DNA of 64,000 nt from Loxodes magnus (taxonomy: Eukaryota; Ciliophora; Karyorelictea; Loxodida; Loxodidae): positions 2,170,001 through 2,234,000 of the forward strand of contig CAMPDV010000004.1 in NCBI GenBank assembly GCA_946699065.1. The letters run 5' to 3'. The translations under genes and the position numbers were made by a program. Each line of letters starts with the position of its first letter. Within the stretch, counting starts at the first letter, position 1. A model generated the notes under the pieces. The model made no database searches, was not told the DNA's origin, and saw only the letters and a list, made by a program, of their open reading frames with translations. Positions 1-12,602 of this stretch are shown one piece after another.

Positions 1-912
1 GACGAAATCAAAACGTTTTTGTTTATATTTCTGACAAATCCTAAGGATTTTTAGATGGTGTAACAAACCATGACTCATAAATCATGCAAGCAAATATCAG
101 AATTCTTTTTCATGCACAAATATACCTTCAAGTTAAAAAAGCACCTTAGAAAAATATCCCTATTAGCTCGCAAGTAAATGGCTTAAATAATTGAATAGAT
201 TATAAAGTAAGAAATCCAAAGTCTGGAATATTATCTAAAGAATGTAGAGAAGTATGATGACTTTAGAATTTTGAACAACTAGGTGTTAGTGAGATATGCT
301 AGATTTAAAGACAAGGATTGTATGAATGCAGTGACGTATTCATCTGATAGAAAACTTATACTAAATGAGGTTTAGTCATCTGCTCTTATTAAACTAAAGA
401 AAGCTTAACCAGCTGTTGATGAAGAATATCAGTATTTTGAAAAATTTGGGAAAGATATCACAAAGCTAACCTTGTACAGCAAAAGAAATAAAGAGAATAA
501 GCAGTATCTCTAATACAAGAGCTATGTATTCCAGAAATAGGAATCACCTTCTAAGTCCTATTTTTTTGAGGGAGTTTTAGACAGTAAGAGAAAAACTAAA
601 CGGTTTAGGGATGAAGATTAAGTCTATCAACTTCAAGAGGAAAACTTATAAGATGAAGAAAAAAAGAAGAAATCATGCTTTTGGACTAGATAAGATAAAA
701 TTAAATTTCTTAACTGTTTGAAGAGCCATGGAAAGGATTGGAAGATTATACAAAGCGAATTCGATAACAAAAGCGATTAGCAAATAAGAAACTTTTATCA
801 GAATTACAGGCACAAACTAAAGCTTGATGTCTGGTTAGGAGATAAGTAGAAAGCTATGACAGCTAATGAATTTCTTACTTCACTTGGAATAGTAGCAAAC
901 GAAGTAAGTTGA
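1..912 (+). CDS. Dual-SANT (NCoR/SMRT-like) protein, 5' end outside window
   Basis: Frame 1 is open from the first base and ends on TGA at 910-912, so 303 residues of a protein that starts upstream are seen. The first 50 residues form a SANT domain (FLFIFLTNPKDFQMVQQ, then a CKQISEFF-Y-like helix). A second SANT/Myb domain covers about residues 227-275: WTRQDKIKFLNCLKSHGKDW followed by KSDQQIRNFYQNYRHK. Two SANT domains about 180 residues apart, joined by a charged linker, is the layout of NCoR/SMRT and yeast Snt1 corepressors, which bind histone tails and deacetylases in the nucleus. Function is inferred from this layout only. TAA and TAG occur often as Gln. The next gene converges on it from the other strand. 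Confidence 0.75.
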
Positions 913-1081
913 ACTAGTTTAATTAGTGTTTAGAATTAATTTGTTCATTAAGCAATAAATATTTCACAGGTCATATATGAGATTTTTACTTAAAGCAGTT
1001 AAATTTAAGTAATAATATAAGTGAAATGTGAATTAGCTATATAATGCTTCTTATTTTTCTGATGTAAATAATTCAAACGCT

Positions 1082-2221
1082 TCAGCAGTGCCCAATATAT
1101 AAATGCACTGATCATCTGCTATAAGATTTTTAGTAAGAACCACATTGCTTAGAACTTGATATTGTAGATTATAGCGTTTTGTTATATGGCAATAGAGTCT
1201 GCACTGAAAATCTACCTTATTGCTCAATTTATAACTCTTGAACTGAACTGATACATACTTGGGTTTCTAGTCAATTTTATAGGCCAAAACATGTCTTTGG
1301 ATATTGTTCAGCCATCTGAGATGATGATTTTGAAGAGTTTGTTAAAATCGCAAATACTTATCACTTAAAAACTTCGTGCATGAACAGATCTCTTGAGCTT
1401 TTTGAAGAAATTTGCAAATTTCCTAATCAGAACTCTTTACCACAAAGCGTTTAATTATGAAAAGTTTGTGAATCAGATTCAGATTGCTAAGATAGATGCC
1501 TTTGTGTGCCTAGAAATGATCAAAAGGGTAGATGTTCTACAGGTGAAAATGAAAAGGCAATAATAAGCAAAGCAATGATAGCATCAGCTTGTGCATCAAA
1601 CCAAGAAATGTTTTGCACTATTAGAGAGATTTACGATTAGTACTTTAACTAACCTTATAATGAGTGAAGAGGTGCCTTTATGCTTTCTTTAATAGAGAAT
1701 GATTTAGAATGCATTAAGAGTTAAACCTGAGATGACTTAGAATATATACATAAGAACCTGAATCTGAAAATGGCTTTTGAATATTTAAAGTAAATATCCT
1801 AATGGAAAGGCAGTTTAAAGGATTTCAAATTTTCAAACGCGCTAATACTTTCAACTTTCGCAAGTTTTATGGTTTTATTATGATAATTTTCGAATATTAA
1901 TTAATTAGGCCTTCTTGCTTATCAATAAATTAACTTAAATAATGCTAGTAGCTTTTCAATTCTATCTAGCTTTACTTATAGCTCAAGATTTAGGAAAATA
2001 TTTTTAACTTTATTCTTTTCCTTTAATTTAGGACCAAAATCATATTTAAAATCTAACTTTACCCATTTTAACTGTAAAAGTAGTAGTAACTGGATTTATA
2101 AATAGCTATATAAACTTTGCTACTTTGATTTTCTTTTATATGCATAAATGATAAAAATGCTTACATTTATTAGTAACTATTTGATCCATTAAACACTATA
2201 ACAAATCATGAAGTAGAACAT
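1082..2221 (-). CDS. Unknown protein, possible membrane segments
   Basis: A minus-strand frame of 379 codons runs from ATG at 2221 to TGA at 1082-1084. No known family is recognised. The first 55 residues are rich in Ile, Leu and Tyr and could include a signal anchor. The centre is basic and helical (KLKEKNKVKNIF, LDRIEKLLALFKLIYW). A hydrophobic stretch near residue 210 (ADAIIALLIIAFSF) could cross a membrane, followed by a Ser/Gln-rich tail. I chose this frame over a second fully open minus frame (964-2145) because its residues look more natural. With TGA so rare, openness alone proves little. It converges on the SANT gene with about 170 bases between. Confidence 0.45.
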
Positions 2222-2679
2222 TTTGAATTCTTATAGTAAAGGGAGTATCAAATGATTATGTGATAAACCTAATTTAAGTATTCTGGTTTCTATTTATTTT
2301 ATTTAAGCTTACTAGAAAGTTTTATCTGGTTTAAAATAGTGAGATTGTATTAGTATTATAAACCAATACAGTTGTCTGCTGGGTGCTAATATTTTTATAT
2401 CCTAACTATATCATAACGCCAATTTGTTTCCCAACCTCTAACTTTTTTAACACCAATATTTTCCAAAATCTTACTCCTTCTTCTCAAAATCTATCGCACT
2501 CTTTTCTTACTTCCTTTATATAATTAGAAAATAACTAGAATAAGAGGAACATCTTAGAAAGCTTCAAAATTAGAATAAATAATAGTAGTAAAGGAATAGG
2601 ATGACATGATGCTAAGCATAAATAGTGAAATACGTTAATAAAAGTAACTATCAAATTTAATTAATTATTAGACTGTTTA

Positions 2680-3393
2680 ATGTATAGAAATTTCCTTAAA
2701 CAACCTGAATATCATAACTTTCTCTAAATTCCTGAATCTAACATACTAACCTCCAAATAATTGGACACCTTTCCTGATTCTGCTTCTTCTTCTTAGGCAT
2801 CTGCTCAGGAAATTGAAGAAAGAACTAATTTCGAATCATGATTGAGTAATAAACAATGGTAGTCTGATCATTATTCTAGAAGATCTGCTATGAAAGATCC
2901 TAAAAAGTATGGAAGTATTAAAGAGTTAGAATTTTGGCTTGAGCATAGAAGAAGGTAGCAATTATTATAAATGAATATGTATTAAAAGGATTAAAAATGC
3001 TAAGAAGAAGAGGATAGAGAAAGGGAAAAAAACAGATCTCTAGCTATGAAGTTACTACAAGATGAGTTCAGAAGGAGATATTAGAAATAGTTCTAGATTG
3101 AAGAACAGAAAGCTCCATAAGAAGTTTAAGAAACTAATTAAAATGAATAAATTGTAGAACCCATAGTGACTTAAGAGTAACAGTAGAAGCCAAAGAAGAA
3201 AAAGGTAAAAAAGAAAAAGAGAAAGTAAAAGAAGAAAATCACTAAGAAATAAATTAAAAGATTCAAATTGTATATTAAGGAAAAGGTATATCAGTAATAT
3301 GATTATGTTGATAAAATGATTATTGATGAGAATAGAACAAAGGTTAGAAAGCAATTGGCAAAAGAAATTTGTTTTGTGCGTCGATATTAATGA
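2680..3393 (+). CDS. Basic, lysine-rich protein of unknown family (237 aa)
   Basis: ATG at 2680 to TGA at 3391 gives 237 residues. The N-terminal 45 residues are Ser/Gln-rich and probably disordered. A segment with the look of a short fold follows (YGSIKELEFWLEHRRRQQ), then a Gln/Glu coiled-coil stretch, a strongly basic run near residues 175-200 (KPKKKKVKKKKRKQKKK) that could act as a nuclear or nucleolar signal, and a final helical block ending ICFVRRYQ. One internal TGA sits in a Trp-like context (NFESWLSNK). I recognise no family; a nucleic-acid-binding role is only a guess from charge. Confidence 0.65.
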
Positions 3394-3457
3394 ATTTAAG
3401 AATACATTGACATTGTAATACTTTAATTCAGGTAAAAGCTAACTTTTATTTTTAAAC

Positions 3458-6400
3458 ATGGCTTTGATAATGAAGAAAGGAAGAAAATTTCAAAGATTTA
3501 TTTGAAGAGGCATATACTATGATAAAGTTAGACATTATGACCCACTAAGTTCCAAATAAGCATTTGATACTCCAAGTTATTAATAAACCATCATCTAGTT
3601 AGCAAACTACATAGCCACTATCAATTATCAATGTTCGCTCTATTTATCCAAAATAGGCAGCAAATTACAACTAGCTCTCTAAAAGCTTTTACAAAAAAGA
3701 CAACGAGCCTAAAAACGATTTACTAAGTTTATCAGCTCTTTTTTAATTCATAACTTAATACTACCAGGCAAACATTACTATGATCAATTATCTTTATTAT
3801 TCAATTGAATTGTCCATCTAAAAAATTCACTTTTAAAACTACTGAAAAAGTTAACCCCTTTAATGCTCTTTATTCTAAGCTCATTTAATTTCAGATAGTT
3901 TATATATATTATCTGATTTTATATCCATAATGATAAGTCACTAGCATTTTTAACTTTTCTTAAGTTATTTTTCTCTTCATTTGACACTTTTAAGCGCTTA
4001 ATTTTCCTGAATAAACTCTAAAATAGAATCTCGTCTATTTTATTCATATGAATAGCCATCAAAGGACAGGCTTGCTTTCTATAAAATGCTTAATTCCATA
4101 TAAAGCATATCTTGGATAATTAAAAATTAGATCTAAGCTTATATTACTATGTTATCTCCAGCAACTAGCAAGATATAGACTGCTAGTTAAAGATGGAGAT
4201 CCTTCTATTTCTAGTTTATGTAGAATTAACAAGCCATTAAAATACACATGGTTATAGCTATAGGATTATAGACATTTTATAGAATATATTTCCAACAATA
4301 GAAATGGAACATGTATCATTAAGTGAAATTTTAAAGGTTTAGAAATGAACTAAAAGTCTTAAACCTCTAAAGAAAATGGAAAGAATATTAATAATCAGCA
4401 TGATAAGAAAGTGTTACAATAAAACTCTTCAATAAGATTAAAAATTCATTACTCTTCAACTTTTCTTCTCCTTAAACAAGGTTTTACAGTAATCTAGAAC
4501 GATTCTAGCACAACAATATAGCCAAATATTGATAAACTTCAAATCTTTGTATTAATTAGCTAGCTCTATAAGACTATTTAATTATAGTATCATTAAACTA
4601 TAGCTATCTAGCTTTATTTACTATTTAAAATCAATATAAAGATACAACTTCTATCAGTAAGTAATAAAGTAATTAGGTAGGTAATCAAGGTGTAATTAAT
4701 TATCTGGCTTTGTATGATGTAAACTGATTAAATCTATAAACACTAAAGGATGAAAAAGTGGAGTATATAGAGAAGATTACTAGATTAAAAGCAATAAATT
4801 AAACACATAGATTTTGAATAGTGTTAATCGCTATTTTCTTCTTTACTTCTTGCCTTATTTCGTTTATTGGCTTCTTTATTTAGCGCTCTGGTGTTGGCAA
4901 AAAATTAAAGTCAGATGATAAATAAGCACTTTTAGGTCTGATTTATTTAGGTTTTGCTAACTCTTATAATCTCCTTCGACCGAATATCATATCTTCGTTA
5001 TTGTCAATTAGTAAACGCTAGGTAGAAAGATTATAATGTGAGAATAAAAGTCCTGATTTACTTAGGGGAGATTTGATTTAATTAGCCTTTAATTATATCT
5101 ACATAGAAAACTTACTTCAATGGTTGCTTGTTTACGCTTCTAAAATGTTTCTTTTTATTATTTTCTGAAGGTTTCAATTCACTTAGTTCTCTATTCCTGT
5201 GAACTTGCTAGCTACTACTATCTCTTTATAATCTAATCTATTGTGTTATTTATTTTTCTACTTTCTTATAACTACAACTTCTGTTATACTTCTGATGCTT
5301 TTCTTTTAGTCTAATTTGGACTTAAAGTAGCAGGGTTAAACTATTGAGACGCTGAGTTTTAGTCACTTTTTATAATGTTCAGATAATCGTTTATTTAGAT
5401 ATTCATATACTTTTTTGCTTATGGAGAATTAAACTACTAAGAACATTAGGGGGATTTCAGCAATAAATTTTCAAAACTGTTTTCAGTAGTTTATGATTTC
5501 CTTGTAGAGAGTCTTTTCTTTACTCCTTTTGTCTTAGTTGCCATTGCTTCAATAGACTATCTTTCCATTTTTCTACGAGTGAGCATAGCCATTTACTCTA
5601 CCTATCTCTTTTTCCTCTATTCTTATCTAATTTATTCTTGTATTTGCAATTGCTTTATTTACTCCTATTTCTTCTATCTCATCTCAATTTCTGTTTTCTA
5701 TTACTTGTCAATTCAGTAAGGTCTAAACTTTGCGCTTATTTTAGCAGGATTATTCCAAGAATTGTCTCCGATACTACCTGCAATGTATTGATTTTTCTTT
5801 ACTATAATTTATTAAGAAGGTCGTTACCAACCGTACTCGAAGAATTAGTTAGTAATGAACATTAAAATATTAACTTTAAATGATTAAAATCAAATCAAAT
5901 TGTACTTTATCCCTTTGCTATCACATTAATATAACTCAACTTACACTTAGTCTCTCAAAATACTAATCATTTTACTTCTACTTCGAAGGACTAAGCAGCT
6001 TTATTCAATTCTACCAATTTAAATTCCAAGTTTCTCCCTTTTTACAAGCAAATAACTGATAAAAAGATTAGTAAATCCTTAAGCATAAGATTTATATCTA
6101 AAAGGGCTTTTCTACGTAGAAATGCTTATTTAACTGTAATTTAGTTAAAATTATTCTAGAATGTATTTTTAGGCTTTATTTATATAATCACTAACCTAAA
6201 GTTAATATATCTTATTAAATTGTTCCTTCATAGCTTTCTATCTTAAATACTATGCCACTATTCAAAACTCTTGCTATTTTACCTTCTTGCATATTCTTTT
6301 TAGCCTTTAAATTTTATTTGATTAGCTTGTATCAATCAATATTTATGTTTTTTTCTTTAAATAATAGAATCTTTAATAGAGAGATTTATTATAATAGTGA

Positions 6401-6730
6401 TATAAATTAAGATTTTGATTTCCTAAACTACTGTAGATGCTTATGTATCAAGATTTAAACTCATGTCTATATTATCCTCTATAATCAGCTAGAAAATTAC
6501 TCATCTTGCTTCTTTTTTATACTCCCTACTATCTTTCCTTTTGTCTTATAACATTCATGACAGATAGAAATTTTAGTAGATGGTGATATAACTTTAAACA
6601 TAGGAAAATTAGAGTGAAAATATACTATTTAGCATCATAGAAGTTGCTTATTTACTATTACTGCTAGAAGTAGCATTCTAGAGTCTTTTGAACATGCTAA
6701 TAAGTAAAAAGAGTGTGAAAACAGTTTTGA
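3458..6730 (+). CDS. Large multi-pass membrane protein, exon structure unresolved
   Basis: This 3.3 kb stretch is coding-like throughout, but the best-looking frame changes along it, which suggests several short introns I could not place. Frame 2 from ATG 3458 reads well at first (HYYDQLSLLFNWIVHLKNSL, then membrane-like segments). Frame 1 reads well near 4100-4500 (KDGDPSISSLCRINKPLKYT). Frame 0 gives hydrophobic helices near 4810-5260 (FWIVLIAIFFFTSCLISFIG). Frame 1 returns near 5690-5850 (QGLNFALILAGLFQELSPIL). At least six membrane helices are visible. Many in-frame TGA codons would be Trp. No family is certain; large multi-spanning proteins of the ciliate Tiny-macrocysts type are one possibility. 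Treat both ends as approximate. Confidence 0.45.
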
Positions 6731-6734
6731 GCGA

Positions 6735-8198
6735 TCACACACCACCAGCGTTTTGCTAATCTAAAATACTGTCATTCGTTTTGAATTTTAGACTTTAATT
6801 GCTAGTCATTTATAAGATAGCGATAATTTTAAGTTAAATTGACTTAATATAATGAAATAACTGTGATAAGCATTGATAATGAGAAGAGTTATGATATTTG
6901 AGTTATTTTTCGTTTAAAGCAGAATCAATTAATGCTAAATGTATTCAGTGGATTGAGCCTTTTCTGTTAACCTTCTCAAATAAATCTGGTTCAAAGCAGA
7001 GTTCTTTTCGGTTAATGAGCTACTTCATTTTATTTCTGCACTCTGAGATAAGTAGGCCTAAATCTTCTTTGCATTGACATATAAACTCATAAACAGCAAT
7101 AAATTTTGGATTTTAAACTGCAAATGCAGAGTTTGACTGCTCTAAAGATTTCAAATAAGTATCCTTTTTATAGTTTTTAAGATGGCATTCGAACATTTTT
7201 TGGATATTTAGATCTTATATAGCTTTGATAATCTCGCTACTTAAGTTAAAGCATTAGATAGAGTTGATTACTTTGCTCATAGCTTATGATCTACTTTCAT
7301 TGAGAACTTTTTTGAAAATAAACTAATATGCTAACTGTTTTCCAGTACGAGTACCTATGAATAGTCTAAGCTGCTATGCATGGATATCTATCCATTCCTA
7401 AGTGAGCTTGAAGTAAGTAGTCATGAATTTTTGAGAAACTAGGTAAAAAGGTCAGCTAGAGTTCTAACTTTAACTAGATCGACAAGTTTAGCAAATTGCT
7501 TTTTTAATTATTGGACAGAATCAATCTGAATTTCCTTAGCAGCTAAAACAACTTTAATGTAAGCAGCTGAAAAAAACTACTTTTCAGCGAATGTTTTTAT
7601 CTTCTATTTAGAATGCTTTGTACTTATCCTATGCACTTTTAAACTAACTTAGACATAAATATCTTCATACATCTTCTTTACAAGCAGCTGAATATCAAAA
7701 TTTGCATACTTATGTCAATGTGTTTGCCACAAAAGTTCCTTCAACAAACTAGAAAATTTGCATTAAGCATCGTTAATGAGGATTATTATTGAATTAATTG
7801 AGTCATTTTTTATTATAGTTTAACCATTCTAGCCGTATTATTGGATTTACCTGATTCCAGTTAGAAAGTCATATTTTTAAAGAATTTAGATACAAAAGAT
7901 TTCATTGGTCTTTAAATTCAACCATTAGATTCTCTTTTTTCAGCAAATGCTTTACATCTGTCTTAAAGCAGTGCAAATGAGTTCATTTCTTCTACTAGAA
8001 CTCACGAACTATAATCTAATCATAAGCATCTCTCTTACAAATTTAACACTTTTAACAATCTTTGCTAATTCTAATTATAATTCAGCGAGATACTTCTGTT
8101 TTCGCATCTTAGTTAACTCAAAAAATTTCAAGGTCTTCTAATTCTTCCACTGATCCTTGCAAGAACTAGCAGTCCAGCGCTTAATTTCCTTTTTTCAT
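6735..8198 (-). CDS. Zinc-finger F-box protein
   Basis: Read on the minus strand from ATG 8198, this is about 487 residues. Residues about 50-90 hold a zinc-binding-like block (CQKCQICKRD ... HLHCF). An F-box follows near residues 140-185 (LMQIFQFVEGTF, VCKFWYSAACKEDVWRYLC), then a second Cys cluster (SCFSCQ ... FCP ... CQTC). F-box proteins bring substrates to SCF-type ubiquitin ligases by binding Skp1; the flanking zinc modules would be the substrate or partner surface, which is inference. The C-terminal half is helical with no known repeat. A TGA at 6945-6947 could end the protein 70 residues earlier; I kept the longer form because the residues remain natural up to TGA at 6735-6737. Confidence 0.65.
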
Positions 8199-8493
8199 TT
8201 AACGGATTTTTGAACTAAAGTTAAAAATAAATGAAGATAAAAAGATTTCTTTGAACCTCTTTTAGAATTACCCTTTTATTTTTAAATTCTCATTGAAAAT
8301 TCTTTCGTTTTATTTATATCTTAATTCTTAAATTCAAATATGAATACCCTTCGTTTAAATTGCTTTGCTACTATTAGAATTCTTATTCTAGAAGCTTTGT
8401 TTGATAATCATTTCTGAGTATCTATCTTCATTTTCAATACATTATTTAAACTTCTCTTTCTGGTATTAGTAACTTCAGTGATCAACTAGTATT

Positions 8494-8814
8494 ATGAAAA
8501 AAGAAATTAGAAGAGCAATACTTTAATAGAGGATATAAGCTAAAAGAACTAAATTAGATAGCTCATTAATTAGTAGCAGGAAGACAATAAAAATTATTGA
8601 AGGAGGATTATAAAATAATTGAAACGCGATAACTAAAATTGATACTATCTCATATCATCAGAAAACAATAGATTAGTTGGTAAACACAAGGATATAAGTT
8701 CCTCTAGTATTACCTCATAAGATTACTTCTATCAAAATTTAGTTTTTTTATTTCTCAATAAAATAAATTCATTAAATCCTGCCATTCAAACCCTTTCTAG
8801 TATAAAACTAATGA
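8494..8814 (+). CDS. Small basic ORF, unknown
   Basis: ATG 8494 to TGA 8812-8814, 106 codons. The first 60 residues look like real protein (MKKEIRRAILQQRIQAKRTK, helical and basic), with one in-frame TGA as Trp. The later part is less convincing, and another frame from about 8690 reads better, so a short intron or chance openness is possible. No family recognised. Confidence 0.3.
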
Positions 8815-10002
8815 TAGAAATTTAAATCTAAAGCCTTTTCTTTATATAATTCCATTAAGATACTAAATTTAGATTTTTTCTTTTGGATGAACTTTATTCT
8901 GTTTGCATATATCCATTATAAATAAACTATTTAATACTTTAACTTATTCAAATAAAGAGCATATTTCCTATATTATACTAAAGGATAACAAAAAATTTTC
9001 AGATAAAAACTCATAAAGTTTTATCATTAAAACGAAGCTAATATGCCATAAAAAGAAGCAAGATACTTCTAGTAGTTATTTAAATCATAAGGGTTTATAT
9101 ACATGCTGATAGAGTTTAGACTAAATAAAAAAGGAAAGCGATTAAAACTGTAATTTTAAAAGGGATGCTTTGTTCTAAAATCCTTATTTTTATATAACTT
9201 TGAAAATAATTCATTTAAGTACGCTTAAGAAGATGAATCAGTGATATTGTAATTATATAAATGAAATCTAAACCAAAATATTTATTCCTTTAGCTTGTGT
9301 TTTATTATCTTTTATACAAATTGAAATAAAAATGACTAATATAGTATTATACTTCTGTAGAATATAGAGCTTATGAACGTTGAAGATAGTAAGCAGTAAA
9401 AAAAAGCTTTTAGCAAAGAATCACCTGAAAGTAGTTCGTTCTTGACTAATAAAAAAGAAATAGCATCAACATTTTTTAATCTTTGTTGGTTTAAAATTGA
9501 ATTTTAGTAGATACACTATCACATCTAATCTTAAATACATTTAGTTTTAGATTAATAAGGTTAAAATTTTATTGAATGCAAATTAATTAAAATTTATAGA
9601 ACTAATACTTAAGCAAATGAATTCTTATATTTAAACTTAGATTCTTCACTTTTTTCTTTGAGCAAATTCTGGAAGTAAGTTTTGCATTTATTTTAATGGT
9701 ACAGGAATATATATAAACAGGTTAGATTTATCTATAATACAGACAATATTATTAACTCAGATGCTTACTTTTTTCACCTGCCTTTTGATATTTTCACCCA
9801 TTTTTTTATTTTACTCATATATAAACTTATTAGCTTTCAAATCTTCTTAATTGTAGGCTAAGTTTCAATTTCATTTCAAACAACTAGACTAATAAATGTA
9901 TAGAGCAGTAATAGATTGCTGTGTAGAGTGTGTATATTGTAATACTAGAGATACTCATAAGGCTTTAGTTTTGATTATTTGGATTATTTAGTAAACTTTA
10001 AA
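8815..10002. other. AT-rich spacer with a weak upstream open frame
   Basis: No clear gene. A frame in phase with the downstream TRIM-like gene is open from ATG 9373 and begins plausibly (MNVEDSKQQKKAFSKESPES), but its middle is Ile/Phe-rich and unconvincing. I therefore start the next gene at 10003. A longer N-terminus or an upstream small protein remains possible. Confidence 0.4.
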
Positions 10003-11893
10003 ATGTCTGAAGCTAATTAATGTATAATATGCTTTGGAGAATATAACAAAGCAAGAAATTAGCCTAGATATCTTAACTGTAAGCATATAATATGCTTTGA
10101 CTGCGCTTTGAAGATATACTAGAGACATAATTAAATCACTTGTCCTTTATGTAGAGTTGTAACGAACTCAGAACCTCCAGATTTAGAATTAGCGTTTCTA
10201 CCTGAGGAGCAAGTTTTTAAAGTAAATATTTGTTAAGTACACAATGAATAAAAAAAGCTGCTATGTAGAAATGATTTTGAAACTATCTGTCAATCATGTG
10301 CTTTTTCTTAGTCTCATAAAGGTCATTAAATTGAAAAACTTAGCGAAGTTATTGAAGATTTGAAACAGAATGAAATTAAAAAAGCATTGGAGTAAAAATA
10401 AGCAGCATAGTAACAAATAAATGATGTGAAGCTAAAGCTCCAGAATAATTTCTAGTAAATAAGAAACCAAGTTCAGGATTATAAAAATCTTATTAGACAC
10501 AATTCTCAAGAGCTAACTAAAATAATAAACCAAACATGATAAGAAAGAATTCAGTAAATAGAAAAGCAAGAAAGTATCATATCTCAAAAATTTTAAGATG
10601 AAATCAAAAAAGCTGATTAAGTTAGTAGAACTTTGAGTTCTTTAAGTCCTAGTGATCAGTAAAATGTTAGCGAAATGATTGATTTCGTAAAGGGTATTTC
10701 TTAAATAGTTGGGTAGGAAAAAAGCATAACTTAATTAGATGTAAAGCTACATTTTGAAAAGGGAATAGAAAAAGTTTCCTAGTTATTAATTAACTTCATG
10801 CGGTTTGACTTTAAAGAGATCTCTCATCAAAGCTAGCTATAATAAGTTCAGCTAGAAAATCAATTAAAAGATATTAATAAACTAAACCAGTCTATTGGAA
10901 TTAGCCAATAGTAGAGTAATGCAAAAGGAATACAAAATTAGCATGAACAATACTAAGAATTGTAATTTAAGAGTGTATCCACATTATGCTATGACTCAAA
11001 TAATAAGAAAACTTATGATATACTTTCTAGCAGTTTTTAGTCTCAAACTCTTTCAATTGAAAAATTATATCAAAACTGTACTCAAGTAGAGTAAATTTAT
11101 GATAACGTTCTTGTGATTTCAGGAAGACAAAGCACTAATTAGAAGAGATTTACATTATATTCAGAAGAGGAAATATAAGACTTATAGATGTAATTCTAGA
11201 GATATTACCATAGAACAAATTTCAATAAAAGAGATAAAATTTTTATAATATCAGGAAGTAAGATTTTCAAATATTACAGTGATAGCAGAATGTGAAGTGT
11301 TTGATATGAATAGCAAAACCTTCAGTAATTGCAAAAATATTCTAACTCCAGTTAACTCCTTTGGATGTGATTAAACTAACTAGAGCATTTATGTTTTTGG
11401 AGGTTTTAACTCTAATTATGGAGGACATCAAGACAAAATTTAATCGTATGATATAATTAGTAATTAATGAATTAACTGCTAGCAAGTTATTTTAAATAAG
11501 AGCATGACTAATGCAATTTATATACCATAGTTCAAATATTTCCTCATTTATAAGAATAAAATTGATATATAAACACAAATATTCGACCTAAAATCAATAA
11601 TCAAGTATGGAGATAACTATTTAGGCGGAAAACAAAATTACAGTGACTTTATGCAACCAGTTTTAAGTGGAAGTTTTGTATACCAGTTTGATGGAAACAA
11701 TGATTTATATAATTATGAGATAACTAGTGGAAAATGGGGAAAAATAATTTAAACATTTTAATTTGTAAATATCTATAATAACCTCTCTAAATATATCAAT
11801 GCTTCTACTAAATAAGGCAAATCTTAATTACCTTTATATTTATAAAACTAACTTAAACAGGAAATAATAAATAGCCAAATATTTTGGAACTGA
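10003..11893 (+). CDS. TRIM-like RING / B-box / coiled-coil / Kelch protein
   Basis: Spliced length is 622 residues. A RING finger covers residues 7-50 (CIICFGEYNKARN ... LNCKHIICFDCAL ... CPLC). A B-box-type zinc finger follows at about 77-110 (CQVHNEQKKLLC ... CQSCAFSQSHKGHQ), then about 190 residues of Gln/Lys/Glu coiled coil, then Kelch-type repeats with the typical SIYVFGGF and SYDIISNQW motifs. This is the tripartite-motif plan: the RING recruits an E2 ubiquitin-conjugating enzyme, the coiled coil dimerises, and the propeller binds targets. The Kelch part is in frame only if a 22-nt intron at 11258-11279 is removed. Start ATG 10003 is chosen because the RING follows at once. TGA 11891 is the first stop-like codon after the last blade. 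TGA is used as Trp inside (INQTWQER). Confidence 0.8.
11258..11279 (+). other. 22-nt spliceosomal intron
   Basis: The intron begins GTAAGATTTTC and ends ATTACAG. Removing exactly these 22 bases joins the coiled-coil frame to the Kelch frame (IISG|MIAECEVFD). It is the clearest single intron in the window and sets the size and border pattern used to read the microexon gene at 24-28 kb. Confidence 0.8.
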
Positions 11894-12602
11894 AAACTGA
11901 TTTACAAATATACAATAAAATTATACTCATAAGTATGTTTATTTACTATTTAATCAAACAATAATAAGTTTTGCAGCTTTATTAGTTTTATCGTTATTTA
12001 ATATTAAAAAATCTAAAATTTATCAAAATGTTGAAATTAAATTGGGAAGCTTATTAATAAAAGAGATTAAGTTTAGTTAGTTATATAAATGATATAAACT
12101 TAAAATTATTCTCCTTTTTTAATTTTAAAACAAGGCTTATAAATTTAGAAGAGTAGCAAGAACATTTTTATGGAAGCTACCTATATTAAATTTAGCATCT
12201 TATTTAAGGAAAGAACTATTTATGTGAATATTTGGTCTACTTCAATTTTTAAAGATTTAGGCCTTAACTTAAGTTTTGTTCGAAAACTATTGGCAAAAAA
12301 TTATAAAATTTTTGCTTTTTCTCCAAATTTAAATTTTTGAGTAGAAGACAAAGATAAGCTAGTATCTGCAAGTAAAACAGTAAGGTAAAAATAAACTTAT
12401 TAGTTTACAATGAGAAATAGATAGCATAATAGAAATGAATTGTTTATGTATGCTGTTAAAAGAAAGAGCAATTAATGATAATTTCTTAAATAGATAAATT
12501 TTAGGAGCTTAATAGCAATTGATTTAAATATAGTTGTATTAATAAATCAGCTAAGTTAAATTGGTAAGTATAAGATTAGTCAATATTTTGCTATTAATAG
12601 AA

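Noticed and set aside
904-969. GTAAGT...CACAG as a 66-nt intron extending the SANT gene
   Set aside because: Much longer than the other introns here, and the region beyond is better explained by a convergent gene; TGA 910 is a natural end.
964-2145. Alternative minus-strand frame of 393 codons
   Set aside because: Fully open and at first attractive (LIADDQCIYILGTAEAFE), but another frame at 1082-2221 reads more naturally over most of the length.
3055-3354. Minus-strand Leu/Phe-rich frame that looks like a membrane protein
   Set aside because: It is the mirror of the Lys/Glu-rich plus-strand gene at 2680-3393.
9373-10002. N-terminal extension of the TRIM-like gene from ATG 9373
   Set aside because: Same frame and no TGA, but the middle is low-complexity Ile/Phe/Gln; openness is expected by chance in this code.
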